Shown: positions 26,064 through 33,765, numbered from the stretch's first letter. The stretch: DNA of 64,000 nucleotides from Lentzea guizhouensis (GCF_001701025.1 NZ_CP016793.1:9734001-9798000), one strand, 5' to 3'. Notes: a model not told the origin generated them from the sequence alone. Numbers and translations: made by a program.

Positions 26064-27673
26064 GCCGCCGCGGCAAGACCCACGTCGACCAGGCCGCACT
26101 CGCCTTCGAGGCGGCCCGCGCCCAGATCCGCCTGCACCCGTTGTTCGCGCCGCTGAGCAGCTTCCAGAGCCGGAGCTCCGGCCACCCGTGGGCGGACATC
26201 TCGCTGGACGGCGAGATGCTCGCCCACCCGACGCGGCGGGCGAGCGAGGACGAGTGGGTGTGGGTGTTCGCGCACTGCCTGCTGCACCTGGGTTTCGGCA
26301 CGCACTCGTGCGACGAGGTGCTGGACTTCCAGCCGGCGGTCCGGCTCGGCACCCGGCCGCAGTCCTGGGAACCGGGCCGGTGCGTGCGCGGCGGACCCGC
26401 GGAGGATCCGGCGAGGTGGGCGGAGCGGTTCGCCGCGGGGCTGTCCAACGCGGCCGTGGCGGCGATCGACGTCGCGGGTGGCGCGCGGTCGTCGTTGACC
26501 GACCGCCGGCCGGCGAAGAGCGAGTGGGAGCTCGCGCTGGGGTGGTTCGTGTCGAACTACCCGCTGCTGGGCGCGCTCGCGTCCACGATGACGGTCGTGG
26601 CGGACGCGGAACTGGCGCGGGGCTGGGACATCTCGATCGCGGCGGTGTCCACGGCGTCCGCCGAGATCTACGTGAACCCTCTGGCGAGCCTGTCCCGGCA
26701 GGAGTGGCGGTTCGTGCTCGCCCACGAGATGCTGCACGCCGCGCTGCGCCACTGCGACCGGGTCGGCGGGCGGGACGCGTACCTGTGGAACGTCGCCGCG
26801 GACTTCGTGGTCAACGGCTGGCTGGTGGAGATGGGCGTCGGCACGGCGCCGTCCGGTGTGCTGCACGACCCTGATCTGCGCGGCCTGTCGGTGGAGTCGG
26901 TCTACGACCGGATCGCGGTGGACCTGCGCCGGTACCGCAAGCTGCTCACGTTGCGCGGCAACCACCAGGGCGACCTGCTCGGCGAACCCCTGCGCGGACC
27001 GGCCGACGTCGCGGACCTGGACGAGTTCTACCGGCGCGCGCTGCTGACCGGGCTGAGCCACCACACCTCGGCCCGCGGGCTGCTGCCGGCCGGGCTGGTC
27101 GAGGAGATCCGGGCGCTGGAGCACCCGCCGCTGTCGTGGGACGCGCAGCTGGCGCGGTGGTTCGAGGAGTTCGTCCCCGCGGTGGAGAAACGGCGGACCT
27201 ACGCGCGGGCGTCGCGCCGGCAAGCGTCCACTCCGGACATCCCACGCCCCGGCTGGGTGCGGCCGGAGTCGCTGGAGGCGCGGCCGACGTTCGGCGTCGT
27301 CCTCGACACGTCCGGCTCGATGGACCCCCAGCTGCTCGGCAAGGCGTTGGGGGCCATCGCTTCCTATGCCGCGGCACGTGACGTGCCCGCCGCACGCGTG
27401 GTCTTCTGTGACGCGATGGCATATGACGCCGGATACGTGCCGGTCGAGGACATCGCGGGCCGGGTACAGGTGCGCGGACGCGGCGGAACCGTGCTGCAGC
27501 CCGGTGTCGACCTGCTCGAACGGGCCGGCGACTTCCCCGCCGCCGGACCGGTCCTCGTGATCACCGACGGAGGGTGCGACGTGCTGCGGATCCGGCGGGA
27601 GCACGCCTTCCTGATACCCGCCGGCGCCCATCTGCCGTTCCGCGCGCGTGGCCCCGTGTTCCGGATGTCGTGA
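26060..27673 (+). CDS. Metallopeptidase-like VWA protein (DUF2201 type)
   Basis: A 537-residue partner of the MoxR ATPase. The central region contains a zinc-protease-like motif LAHEMLHAALRH near residue 223, preceded by a second histidine-rich helix FAHCLLHLGFG near 70. The C-terminus is a von Willebrand A domain with the metal-ion-dependent adhesion motif DTSGSMD near residue 416. Family knowledge: MoxR-VWA pairs remodel or load cofactors into a target complex. Whether the HEMLH site hydrolyses peptides has not been shown for this family as far as I know. ATGA coupling joins it to both neighbours. Confidence 0.88.
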   Translation: MSRRGKTHVDQAALAFEAARAQIRLHPLFAPLSSFQSRSSGHPWADISLDGEMLAHPTRRASEDEWVWVFAHCLLHLGFGTHSCDEVLDFQPAVRLGTRPQSWEPGRCVRGGPAEDPARWAERFAAGLSNAAVAAIDVAGGARSSLTDRRPAKSEWELALGWFVSNYPLLGALASTMTVVADAELARGWDISIAAVSTASAEIYVNPLASLSRQEWRFVLAHEMLHAALRHCDRVGGRDAYLWNVAADFVVNGWLVEMGVGTAPSGVLHDPDLRGLSVESVYDRIAVDLRRYRKLLTLRGNHQGDLLGEPLRGPADVADLDEFYRRALLTGLSHHTSARGLLPAGLVEEIRALEHPPLSWDAQLARWFEEFVPAVEKRRTYARASRRQASTPDIPRPGWVRPESLEARPTFGVVLDTSGSMDPQLLGKALGAIASYAAARDVPAARVVFCDAMAYDAGYVPVEDIAGRVQVRGRGGTVLQPGVDLLERAGDFPAAGPVLVITDGGCDVLRIRREHAFLIPAGAHLPFRARGPVFRMS

Positions 27674-28338
27674 TGGTCGAGATCGCGTGTGACGAGTCGG
27701 GTTCGGAGGGCGAGAAGCTCGTCGGCGGCGTCACCGCGGTCTTCGCGCACGCGGGGGTGCGCATGACGCACGAGGACGCCGGTGCGTGCGTGGCCGAGCT
27801 GCGGTCGATGATCAAGTCGCCGGCCGTGGAGTACAAGGCGAACCACCTGCTGCGGCAGAAGAACCGGTGGGTGCTGCTGTGGTTCCTCGGCCCGTCCGGC
27901 CCGCTGGCCGGCAGGGCGCGGGTGCAGCTCGTCGACAAGCGGCAGTTCCTCGCCTCACGGGTGCGCGCGGAGTTCGGCGCGGTCACCGGGCCGTTGGAGC
28001 TCTACAACGACCTGCTGCGCGCCCGTGGCCCCCGCGGCGCGCTGGACCCGTTGTTCCCGGCGATCCTGCGGGCCGTGGCGCAGTGGCGTGGCCCGGTGTC
28101 GATCGTGCACGACCAGCAGCTGTCGCTGACCGACGGGCGCATCCGGCAGCTCAAGAAGCTGGCGCCGCGCCTGGAGGACCTGACCCTGGTCGACTCGCAG
28201 TACGACGCGCGGGTGCAGGTGGCGGACTTCCTCGCCGGGATCGCGCGGCGGGTGGCGGAGGAGGAGCTGCACGGCAGACCGGACCACGAGGTGATCGAGT
28301 TGCTGCGACCGTTCGTGATGGGGATGTGGGATGCCTGA
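27673..28338 (+). CDS. DUF3800-like protein
   Basis: A 221-residue protein. The N-terminal motif ACDESGSEGE (residues 4-13) and the late acidic block LVDSQYDARVQVADFLAGIA (from about residue 174) match the pattern of DUF3800, an RNase H-like fold with conserved Asp residues, sometimes found in defence or mobile islands. A middle helix holds a conserved lysine (VEYKANHLL). Function is not established; nuclease-like activity is inference from fold. ATG 27673 overlaps the VWA stop, and its stop overlaps the methyltransferase start by eight bases, so expression is linked to the MoxR-VWA pair. Confidence 0.7.
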   Translation: MVEIACDESGSEGEKLVGGVTAVFAHAGVRMTHEDAGACVAELRSMIKSPAVEYKANHLLRQKNRWVLLWFLGPSGPLAGRARVQLVDKRQFLASRVRAEFGAVTGPLELYNDLLRARGPRGALDPLFPAILRAVAQWRGPVSIVHDQQLSLTDGRIRQLKKLAPRLEDLTLVDSQYDARVQVADFLAGIARRVAEEELHGRPDHEVIELLRPFVMGMWDA

Positions 28339-29029
28339 TCTGCTCTTCTCGTCGCCCCGGCTGGCGGCGGTCTACGACGCGTTCGACGGGGAGCGCGACG
28401 ACCTGGAGCTGTACCTGGGGATCGCGGACGAGGTTGCTGCTTCGAGCGTGCTCGACGTCGGGTGCGGGACCGGATGCCTCGGGGTGTTGCTGGCGTCGAC
28501 CGGGCGCACGGTGGTCGGCGTCGACCCGGCGCTCGCGTCGCTGGAGCTGGCACGGGCGAAGTCCTCGGCGGTCACGTGGATCCACGGCGACGCGACGAGC
28601 CTGCCCCCGCCGCGGGTGGATCTCGCGGTGATGACCGGGAACGTGGCGCAGGTGTTCCTGGGCGACGACTGGGAGGCGACGCTGCGCGGGATCCACGCGG
28701 CGGTGCGGCCGGGCGGGCACCTCGTGTTCGAGACCCGCCGGCCGGAGGCCAGGGCGTGGGAGGGCTGGGCGGAGACGACCGTGCGCATGGTCGACGGGGT
28801 CGAGGAGGTCCGCGAGCTGCTGTCGGTGGACCTGCCGTTCGTGTCGTTCCGGCACACCTACCGGTTTCCGGACGGCACGGAGCTCGCGTCGGACTCGACG
28901 TTGCGGTTCCGCTCGCACGACGAGGTGGCGGAAAGCCTCACCGCCACCGGTCATCGGGTCGTGGACGTGCGGGACGCGCCGGACCGGCCGGGCAGGGAGC
29001 TCGTGTTCGTCGCCGAACGCGTCAGCTGA
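28331..29029 (+). CDS. Class I SAM-dependent methyltransferase
   Basis: A 232-residue methyltransferase. Motif I VLDVGCGTGCLG is near residue 41, the acidic loop VVGVDPA near 63, motif for adenine contact HGDATSLP near 87 and VMTGNVAQVF near 100. The C-terminal half resembles the SAM-methyltransferases of small molecules rather than DNA or rRNA enzymes. Last gene of the MoxR operon. The acceptor is unknown; the genetic coupling suggests its substrate belongs to the same pathway as the MoxR-VWA target. Its end overlaps convergently with the orphan condensation-domain gene by eight bases. Confidence 0.85.
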   Translation: MPDLLFSSPRLAAVYDAFDGERDDLELYLGIADEVAASSVLDVGCGTGCLGVLLASTGRTVVGVDPALASLELARAKSSAVTWIHGDATSLPPPRVDLAVMTGNVAQVFLGDDWEATLRGIHAAVRPGGHLVFETRRPEARAWEGWAETTVRMVDGVEEVRELLSVDLPFVSFRHTYRFPDGTELASDSTLRFRSHDEVAESLTATGHRVVDVRDAPDRPGRELVFVAERVS

Positions 29030-29351
29030 CCAGCGCCGGCTGCTTCCACGCCTGCACCAGCCACGGCAGGATGCGCGGCAGCCGGTCGGCCACGATGTCG
29101 TGCAGCACCAGCACCATCCGCCCGGACCGGTCCGGTCCCGCGTCGAGCCACACGGCCTGCACGAGCACTCCCGCCCGCAGGTCGAGCCCCGCCTCCGCGG
29201 CCGCCAGTGCGGCGGGCGTGGCGGCGGCGGGGTCGGTGACCTCGTGGTGCGCGAAGCCGGTGCGGCACAGTTCGGGGTGCAGTTCCACCAGGGAGTCCAT
29301 CGCCGCGGCCAGGCGTCCGACGCCGAGCCCCGCCCGAACCTGCACCGTCAT
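29022..29351 (-). CDS. Orphan NRPS condensation-domain-like fragment
   Basis: A 109-residue protein resembling the N-terminal quarter of a non-ribosomal peptide synthetase condensation domain: LAAAMDSLVELHPELCRTGF, then AAAEAGLDLRAGVLVQAVWLD and VLHDIVADRLPRIL, which lines up with the HHxxxDG active site. The second, catalytic His and the Asp are kept, the first His is Leu and the Gly is Arg. Nothing of the C-terminal lobe follows. An iron-regulator box lies just upstream. It could be a relic of a siderophore synthetase or a small accessory protein; I cannot decide. GTG 29360 is an alternative start. Confidence 0.6.
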   Translation of the reverse strand: MTVQVRAGLGVGRLAAAMDSLVELHPELCRTGFAHHEVTDPAAATPAALAAAEAGLDLRAGVLVQAVWLDAGPDRSGRMVLVLHDIVADRLPRILPWLVQAWKQPALVS

Positions 29352-29361
29352 CGCTCTCACA

Positions 29362-29380
29362 TTAGGAGAGCCTAACCTAG
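29362..29380 (-). promoter_or_regulatory. IdeR/DmdR-type iron box
   Basis: Minus-strand reading is ctaggttaggctctcctaa, matching the actinobacterial iron-box consensus ttaggttaggctaacctaa at 16 of 19 positions. It begins 11 bases upstream of the condensation-fragment start and overlaps the stop codon of the gene behind it. Family knowledge: ferrous IdeR/DmdR1 binds such boxes and represses siderophore genes when iron is ample. Confidence 0.75.
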
Positions 29381-29938
29381 TTTCCAGGAGGGATCGCGGC
29401 CACTGAGTCCCAGGACACGGTCCAGCAGAGGCGCGTTCGAGCCGACCTCCACCGCGGCTCCGAAGAGCGAGCCGTCGCGGTCTTCGGGACCGATCGACGA
29501 CACGAAGCCGTGGACCACCTCCAGCAGACCGGGATCGACCTCGAACGGCTGACCGGTGGCGCGGGCCAGGTCCCAGCCGTGCAGCACGATCTCGTCCAGC
29601 GCCACCCCGGCGGCCACCTCGCCGGGCAGGTCGACGCCGCCCGCCGCGGTCATGCCCTCCCACGCCTGCGGCGCACGCCAGGCCGCCGCGAGCTCACCCA
29701 GGCGGGCCGGGATCGACTCGCGGAAGTCCAGCGGCAGCCGGGTGGCGTCACCGGACGCCGTGCCCTCCAGCGGGGTCTTCAACGCGGCCATGGTGAACGC
29801 GACCGACAGGCCGTTCACGTGGTCGAGCAGGTCGCCGACCGTGTACTCCGGACACGGAGTCGGCGCCTTCAGGTCGCCGTCGGTCACGTTGCGCACGATC
29901 TCCGCCAGCCGGTCAGCGGCGGGCGACAAGTCGTACAT
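29372..29938 (-). CDS. TIGR03086-type DinB/maleylpyruvate isomerase-like protein
   Basis: A 188-residue member of the actinobacterial mycothiol-dependent maleylpyruvate isomerase-like (DinB-fold) family. Typical blocks are TPCPEYTVGDLLDHVNG near residue 27, where His is a metal ligand, and LDEIVLHGWDLARATGQP near residue 113, with further metal ligand His. Members are thought to be metal-dependent thiol (mycothiol/bacillithiol) transferases; most have no known substrate. Its start overlaps the stop of the next upstream gene, so the two are coupled. Confidence 0.88.
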   Translation of the reverse strand: MYDLSPAADRLAEIVRNVTDGDLKAPTPCPEYTVGDLLDHVNGLSVAFTMAALKTPLEGTASGDATRLPLDFRESIPARLGELAAAWRAPQAWEGMTAAGGVDLPGEVAAGVALDEIVLHGWDLARATGQPFEVDPGLLEVVHGFVSSIGPEDRDGSLFGAAVEVGSNAPLLDRVLGLSGRDPSWKLG

Positions 29939-30348
29939 CAGTAGCCGTCCCCTCCCCAGAACTGTTCCTCGAGCGTGTCCGCGGTTCCGGCGAGCAGCTG
30001 CAACGGGTCGGTGAACTCGTGGATGTCGAGGTCCTTGAGCGGCAACGAGTGCCGCACCACGACGTGCTCACCCATGATCGCGAGGCCGCAGGCGACGGTG
30101 GAGCTGCCCACCTCCGCCAGCACCGCGCGCAGGTCCACCTGGGACGCCAGCCCGCACGGGGAGGCGATCTGCACCCATTCGTGCATCTTGTCGAGGACCT
30201 CGCGGACGATGATCACGACCTGCGTGCGGTCGTCCTCGTCCTCCTCCTGGTCCCCGAAGGTGAAGAGGATCCTCAGCTCCTCGTCCTCGTCGCTGATGAC
30301 GTCGTACTCGGCGCGGACGTAGTCCGCGAGGTCTCCCCAACTCGCCAT
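29938..30348 (-). CDS. YbjN-like small acidic protein
   Basis: A 136-residue acidic cytosolic protein with alternating strands and a long helix, a pattern seen in YbjN/T3SS-chaperone-fold proteins: LRILFTFGDQ, TQVVIIVREV, WVQIASPCG, HVVVRHSLPL. No catalytic motif. It starts at ATG 30348 inside the 3' end of the membrane-protein frame and overlaps the next gene by one base. Function unknown; a chaperone-like or regulatory role is only a fold-based guess. Confidence 0.7.
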   Translation of the reverse strand: MASWGDLADYVRAEYDVISDEDEELRILFTFGDQEEDEDDRTQVVIIVREVLDKMHEWVQIASPCGLASQVDLRAVLAEVGSSTVACGLAIMGEHVVVRHSLPLKDLDIHEFTDPLQLLAGTADTLEEQFWGGDGY

Positions 30349-31043
30349 GGCGCAACCCTACTGGCCGAGATCGCCCACAGCCCGGCGACCAGCACGGCCA
30401 GCACCTCGGCGGCGAGCAAGATCCTCTCGATGTAGCCCAACGGGAACACGCGCCACCACCGAACGTCCGACACCGCCCCCAGGAAGATGGCGTAGAGCAG
30501 CGGCATGAATGCGACAACGCTCAACAAACCGGACGCCATGGTCCACCTGGCGTGTCGTCCCCAGACGTGGTGGCGCAGCCACGGCCTGGCCAGCGCGATG
30601 ATCGCGATCGGCAGGCTGACGAACGCGAGCATGCTGCCGAAGCGGTGGATGCTGCCGCTGAGCTGGTTGGTGCCCATGGCCCAGTTCGTCTTCGGGAACA
30701 CCACCACGAGCAGGAGCCCGACCGACCACAGCAGCAGTGCGACCGAGCCGGCGGAACGCCACCTGGCCACCCCCTTGTGGACCAGGACGCAGAGGATGGC
30801 GAACGACCCGGCGGCCAGCAGCAGCACGGCCACGTCGAACACCGGCCGGTGGTCGCCCAGGGCGTACTCGCTGATCGTGCGCCGCAGCGGGCCGACGGTC
30901 AGGTCGAGCAGACCGACCATGGCGATGGTCACGACCACCGCGAGTGAACCGCCGGTGGCGGCGAGACGAGGAATCAGCACAAACCGGTCAACGAGCCGAT
31001 GAACCCGCGGGGTTCCTGGGTTCAGGAAGCCGACAGGATGCAC
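30273..31043 (-). CDS. DUF998 membrane protein
   Basis: A 256-residue integral membrane protein with about six helices, matching DUF998: ISEYALGDHRPVFDVAV, PKTNWAMGTNQLSGSIHRFGSMLAF. Role unknown. The frame runs 76 bases into the next gene and ends in a low-complexity Ser/Thr tail that is not membrane-like. A single extra base near 30360 would instead give a stop (tag) right after the last helix, before the next start. The tail may therefore be an artefact. The start could also be GTG at 31004. Confidence 0.75.
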   Translation of the reverse strand: MHPVGFLNPGTPRVHRLVDRFVLIPRLAATGGSLAVVVTIAMVGLLDLTVGPLRRTISEYALGDHRPVFDVAVLLLAAGSFAILCVLVHKGVARWRSAGSVALLLWSVGLLLVVVFPKTNWAMGTNQLSGSIHRFGSMLAFVSLPIAIIALARPWLRHHVWGRHARWTMASGLLSVVAFMPLLYAIFLGAVSDVRWWRVFPLGYIERILLAAEVLAVLVAGLWAISASRVAPWRVGETSRTTSAPSTTSSATRTRS

Positions 31044-31076
31044 TCAGCGTTCCGACACGTTCCGTCCTGGCGAGGG

Positions 31077-31844
31077 TCAGCTCAGGATCGCGCCGCACGT
31101 GATGTTGACCTGCGCTCCCGTGATCGTGCGTCCCCAGTCGGAGGCGGCGAACACGGCGGCGCGGCCCACGTCGTCCAGGGTCGCGGCCCTGCCGAGCGCC
31201 GTCTGCCCGACGATGTCCGGCTCGACCTGGTCGCGGAACCCGGCGGGGATCGACTCGGGGATGCCGCCGGTCTGCAGGGTCACCACCCGCACGCCCTGCG
31301 GGCCGAGCTCGGCGGCGAGCTGGCGGCGCATCGCCTCGACCGCGTCGAACGCCGCGACCAGGCCGCCGAGGTGCCAGCGCCGGTGCACCGACCCGTCGCT
31401 GGTGCCGCCGAAGAACAGGATCACGCCGCCGCCCTGCCGGACCATGTGGCGTGCGGCGGCGCGGGAGGTGAGGAACTTCGAGCGGACGTTCGTGACGACC
31501 GGGCTGAGGTAGTCCTCGACGCTCATCTCGTGCATCGGGGTGCCTTGGACGTCGTTGTCGGAGATGACGTTGACGGAGATGTCGATCCGGTCGAACGCGG
31601 CGGCGTGCTCGTCGACCTGGCGTTCGTCCAGCGCGTCGACCACGGCGTACCGCGCGCCGATCCGCTCGGCGGCCTCCCGCAGCGGTCCCTCGTTGCGCGC
31701 CGCGAGGTGCACCACGGCGCCTGCCTCGACGAACGCCGTGGCGATCGCACGACCGATGGTGCCTGCGCCGTAGATGACGGCCGTCTTGCCGTCGAGGTTC
31801 ATCGGGGTGCCCGCGAACCTGCCTTCGAGCTCGGGTCCGGTCAT
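31077..31844 (-). CDS. SDR-fold protein lacking the catalytic Tyr-Lys
   Basis: A 255-residue short-chain dehydrogenase/reductase fold. The nucleotide-binding turn is AVIYGAGTIGRAIA near residue 22, with VNVISDND in the usual N-A-G place and a normal C-terminal proline/glycine pattern (QTGGIPESIP). In the active-site helix, where Y-x-x-x-K is expected, the sequence is RWHLGGLVAAFDAVEAMRR, with neither residue. It is therefore an atypical SDR: it may bind NAD(P) or a ligand without classic catalysis, or use other residues. It stands between the membrane protein and the LysG gene, same strand. Confidence 0.8.
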   Translation of the reverse strand: MTGPELEGRFAGTPMNLDGKTAVIYGAGTIGRAIATAFVEAGAVVHLAARNEGPLREAAERIGARYAVVDALDERQVDEHAAAFDRIDISVNVISDNDVQGTPMHEMSVEDYLSPVVTNVRSKFLTSRAAARHMVRQGGGVILFFGGTSDGSVHRRWHLGGLVAAFDAVEAMRRQLAAELGPQGVRVVTLQTGGIPESIPAGFRDQVEPDIVGQTALGRAATLDDVGRAAVFAASDWGRTITGAQVNITCGAILS

Positions 31845-31861
31845 CGGCCAAGCCTAGGCAC

Positions 31862-32719
31862 TCACTTCAACGCCTGCGCGGCTTCGGCGAAGACCGCCTC
31901 GGCGACGGCGTTCAGGGCCGGTGAGTCGAGCTTCCACTGCTGCCAGTACAGCGGCACGCTCACCGTGCGGCCCGGCGCGAGGTCGACCAGGCCGTCCAGC
32001 AGCTGCTGCGGCGGCACCATGCCCCAGCCGAGACCGGCCGCGATCGTGCGCACGTACACCTCGGACGACGGGACGTAGTGGCGGTGTTCGGAGGCACCGC
32101 GGCCGCGGGTCAGGGTGCGGACGAAGCGGTCCTGGAGGTCGTCGTTGCGGTCGAACACGACGACGGGCGCGTCCGGCAGCCAGGACTTCGTCTCGCCGGT
32201 CGCGTGCCGATCCACAAAGGACTGCGTGGCCATGGCGGCATAACGGATGTGGCCCAGCTTGCGGACCGAGCAGCCGGCGACGGGCTCGCGGGAGGACGTC
32301 ACCGCGGCCATCACCGAACCCCGGCGCAGCAGTGCGGTCGTGTGGTCCTGGTCCTCGCGGTGCAGCTCGAACGAGATCCGCAGGCCGGGCGAGACGCGTT
32401 GCAGGGCGGGCAGGAACCAGGTGGCGAGCGAGTCGGCGTTCACGGCGATCGACACCCGCACGACGGCATCGGTTCCGAGCGCCGCGCCGAGGTCCTGGTC
32501 GAGGGCGAGCAGTTGCCGACCGTAGCGCACGAGCACCTCACCGGACGGGGTGAGGCGCACCGGGCGGGCACGGACGAGCAGGACGCGGCCGGTGCGTTGT
32601 TCGAGCGCCTTGATGCGTTGCGAGACAGCGGAAGGAGTGACGTGCAACGCGCTGGCGGCCGCGTCGAACGTGCCGGAGTCCACCACCGCGAGCAGCGTGC
32701 GCACCAGGTCGAGGTCCAT
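31862..32719 (-). CDS. LysR-family regulator, ArgP/LysG type
   Basis: A 285-residue regulator starting at ATG 32719. The N-terminal helix-turn-helix is DLDLVRTLLAVVDSGTFDAAA...TPSAVSQRIKALEQ, followed by the effector-binding domain that senses basic amino acids (ArgP/LysG family). It is divergent from a LysE-type exporter, exactly the arrangement of lysG-lysE in Corynebacterium, where lysine or arginine activates the exporter. An inverted repeat in the 60-base intergenic gap is the likely operator. The open frame upstream of 32719 lies antisense to the exporter and is not coding. Confidence 0.9.
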   Translation of the reverse strand: MDLDLVRTLLAVVDSGTFDAAASALHVTPSAVSQRIKALEQRTGRVLLVRARPVRLTPSGEVLVRYGRQLLALDQDLGAALGTDAVVRVSIAVNADSLATWFLPALQRVSPGLRISFELHREDQDHTTALLRRGSVMAAVTSSREPVAGCSVRKLGHIRYAAMATQSFVDRHATGETKSWLPDAPVVVFDRNDDLQDRFVRTLTRGRGASEHRHYVPSSEVYVRTIAAGLGWGMVPPQQLLDGLVDLAPGRTVSVPLYWQQWKLDSPALNAVAEAVFAEAAQALK

Positions 32720-32726
32720 CACGAGC

Positions 32727-32752
32727 GCTAATGCTACGTAAGAACCATTAGC
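32727..32752. promoter_or_regulatory. Inverted repeat between lysG-like and lysE-like genes
   Basis: Perfect arms gctaatg (32727-32733) and cattagc (32746-32752) around 12 bases, in the short gap between the divergent regulator and exporter. This is the symmetric recognition pattern of LysR-type proteins and matches the position where LysG would act. Confidence 0.65.
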
Positions 32753-32779
32753 TGGTCTCATCAAGAACGCGTCAATAGC

Positions 32780-33367
32780 GTGGACCGCGTGAGAGACCTG
32801 CTGCTCGGCTTCGGCACCATGATGACCCTGATCGTCGCGATCGGCGCGCAGAACGCCTTCGTGCTGCGCCAAGGACTTCGCCGCGAGGCCGTGGCGAAGG
32901 TGGTCGCGGTGTGCGCGGTGTCGGACGCGGTCCTGGTGGCGGTGGGCGTCGCCGGGTTCGGGGCGATCGTCGGGCGGTGGCCGCAGGCGGTCACCGTCGC
33001 CGCGGTGGTCGGCGGGCTCTTCCTGCTCGGGTACGGGTTCCTGGCCGCGCGGCGCGTGTTCCGCCCGCAGGCCATGCACGTCGAGAGCGGTGCGCACAGC
33101 CGCCCTGTGCTGACCGCGGTCGCGCTGACGTGGCTCAACCCGCACGTCTACCTCGACACCGTGCTGCTGCTCGGGTCCATCGCGGCCGGCCGGTGGCTCT
33201 TCGGCGTCGGCGCGGTGACGGCGAGCATCACCTGGTTCGTCGCGCTCGGGTTCGGTGCCCGGCTGCTCAGCCCGCTGTTCGCGAAGCCGCGGGCGTGGCG
33301 CGTGCTGGACGGCGTGATCGCCGCCGTGATGATCAGTCTCGGGGCCGCGCTGCTCGCCGGCTGGTGA
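32780..33367 (+). CDS. LysE/ArgO-family amino acid exporter
   Basis: A 195-residue exporter with six membrane helices. Family marks are FGTMMTLIVAIGAQNAFVLRQGL at the N-terminus and ALTWLNPHVYLDTVLLLGS near residue 115. It expels lysine, arginine or analogues, protecting against excess from peptides or toxic analogues such as canavanine. Divergent from the ArgP/LysG regulator. Its last 35 bases overlap a possible small gene on the other strand. Confidence 0.92.
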   Translation: MDRVRDLLLGFGTMMTLIVAIGAQNAFVLRQGLRREAVAKVVAVCAVSDAVLVAVGVAGFGAIVGRWPQAVTVAAVVGGLFLLGYGFLAARRVFRPQAMHVESGAHSRPVLTAVALTWLNPHVYLDTVLLLGSIAAGRWLFGVGAVTASITWFVALGFGARLLSPLFAKPRAWRVLDGVIAAVMISLGAALLAGW

Positions 33368-33500
33368 CCAGCACCACCACCGCCGACACGGCCAGCACCC
33401 CGCTCGTCACGGGCGCCGCGGCACCGACGACGAGGGACGCGCAAGCCAGCCCCGCACTCACCACGCCACCTGCCACGACCTTCGGCCGTACGTCACCCAC
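33333..33500 (-). CDS. Possible small holin-like membrane protein
   Basis: About 55 residues, GTG 33500 (or 33509) to TGA at 33333. The sequence VGDVRPKVVAGGVVSAG, a hydrophobic stretch SLVVGAAAP, a second SGVLAVSAVVVLVTS and a basic end RRAARPRD give two short membrane segments. Tiny two-pass proteins starting RPK-V-AGG occur widely in actinomycetes, some near phage-like genes. An agggtg ribosome site precedes 33500. It overlaps the exporter 3' end, so it may be chance. Confidence 0.4.
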   Translation of the reverse strand: MGDVRPKVVAGGVVSAGLACASLVVGAAAPVTSGVLAVSAVVVLVTSRRAARPRD

Positions 33501-33553
33501 GAAGATCACCCTACTCGCGACGCGCCCATGTTGGGTGGTGATCCAGACCCCAC

Positions 33554-33570
33554 CACCACATGTAGTATCT
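33554..33570 (+). promoter_or_regulatory. Candidate nrdAB promoter and partial NrdR box
   Basis: caccacatgtagtatct contains a -10-like tagtat (33563-33568) and a partly symmetric acatgtagt core that resembles half of an NrdR box. NrdR sites usually occur in pairs about 31 bases apart; I found no second copy. Located just upstream of the riboswitch. Confidence 0.35.
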
Positions 33571-33584
33571 GCCGCGCTGGTGGT

Positions 33585-33765
33585 TCACCAACACGGCTCA
33601 ACCGGGTCGGTGAGGCAAGAGGGAACCTGGCGCGAGTCCAGGACTGCCCCGCAGCGGTGAGTGGGAACGAAAGCCGTCAACGAAGCACTGGGCCCAGGCC
33701 TGGGAAGCGACGGCCGGTAGGCGTGAGTCGTGCGCCCACGAGTCCGAAGACCTGCCACTGGTGTG
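33585..33765 (+). promoter_or_regulatory. Cobalamin (B12) riboswitch
   Basis: The conserved core is clear and in order: ggtgag near 33610, gggaacctggcgcgagtcc (from 33621), gccccgcagcggtgagtggga, the loop cctgggaagcgacggcc near 33695, and the B12 box agtccgaagacctgccac ending near 33758. It is followed by the nrdA start 118 bases later. In Streptomyces a B12 riboswitch silences the B12-independent class I reductase when adenosylcobalamin is plentiful so that the class II enzyme is used. The same logic is expected here. Confidence 0.92.
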
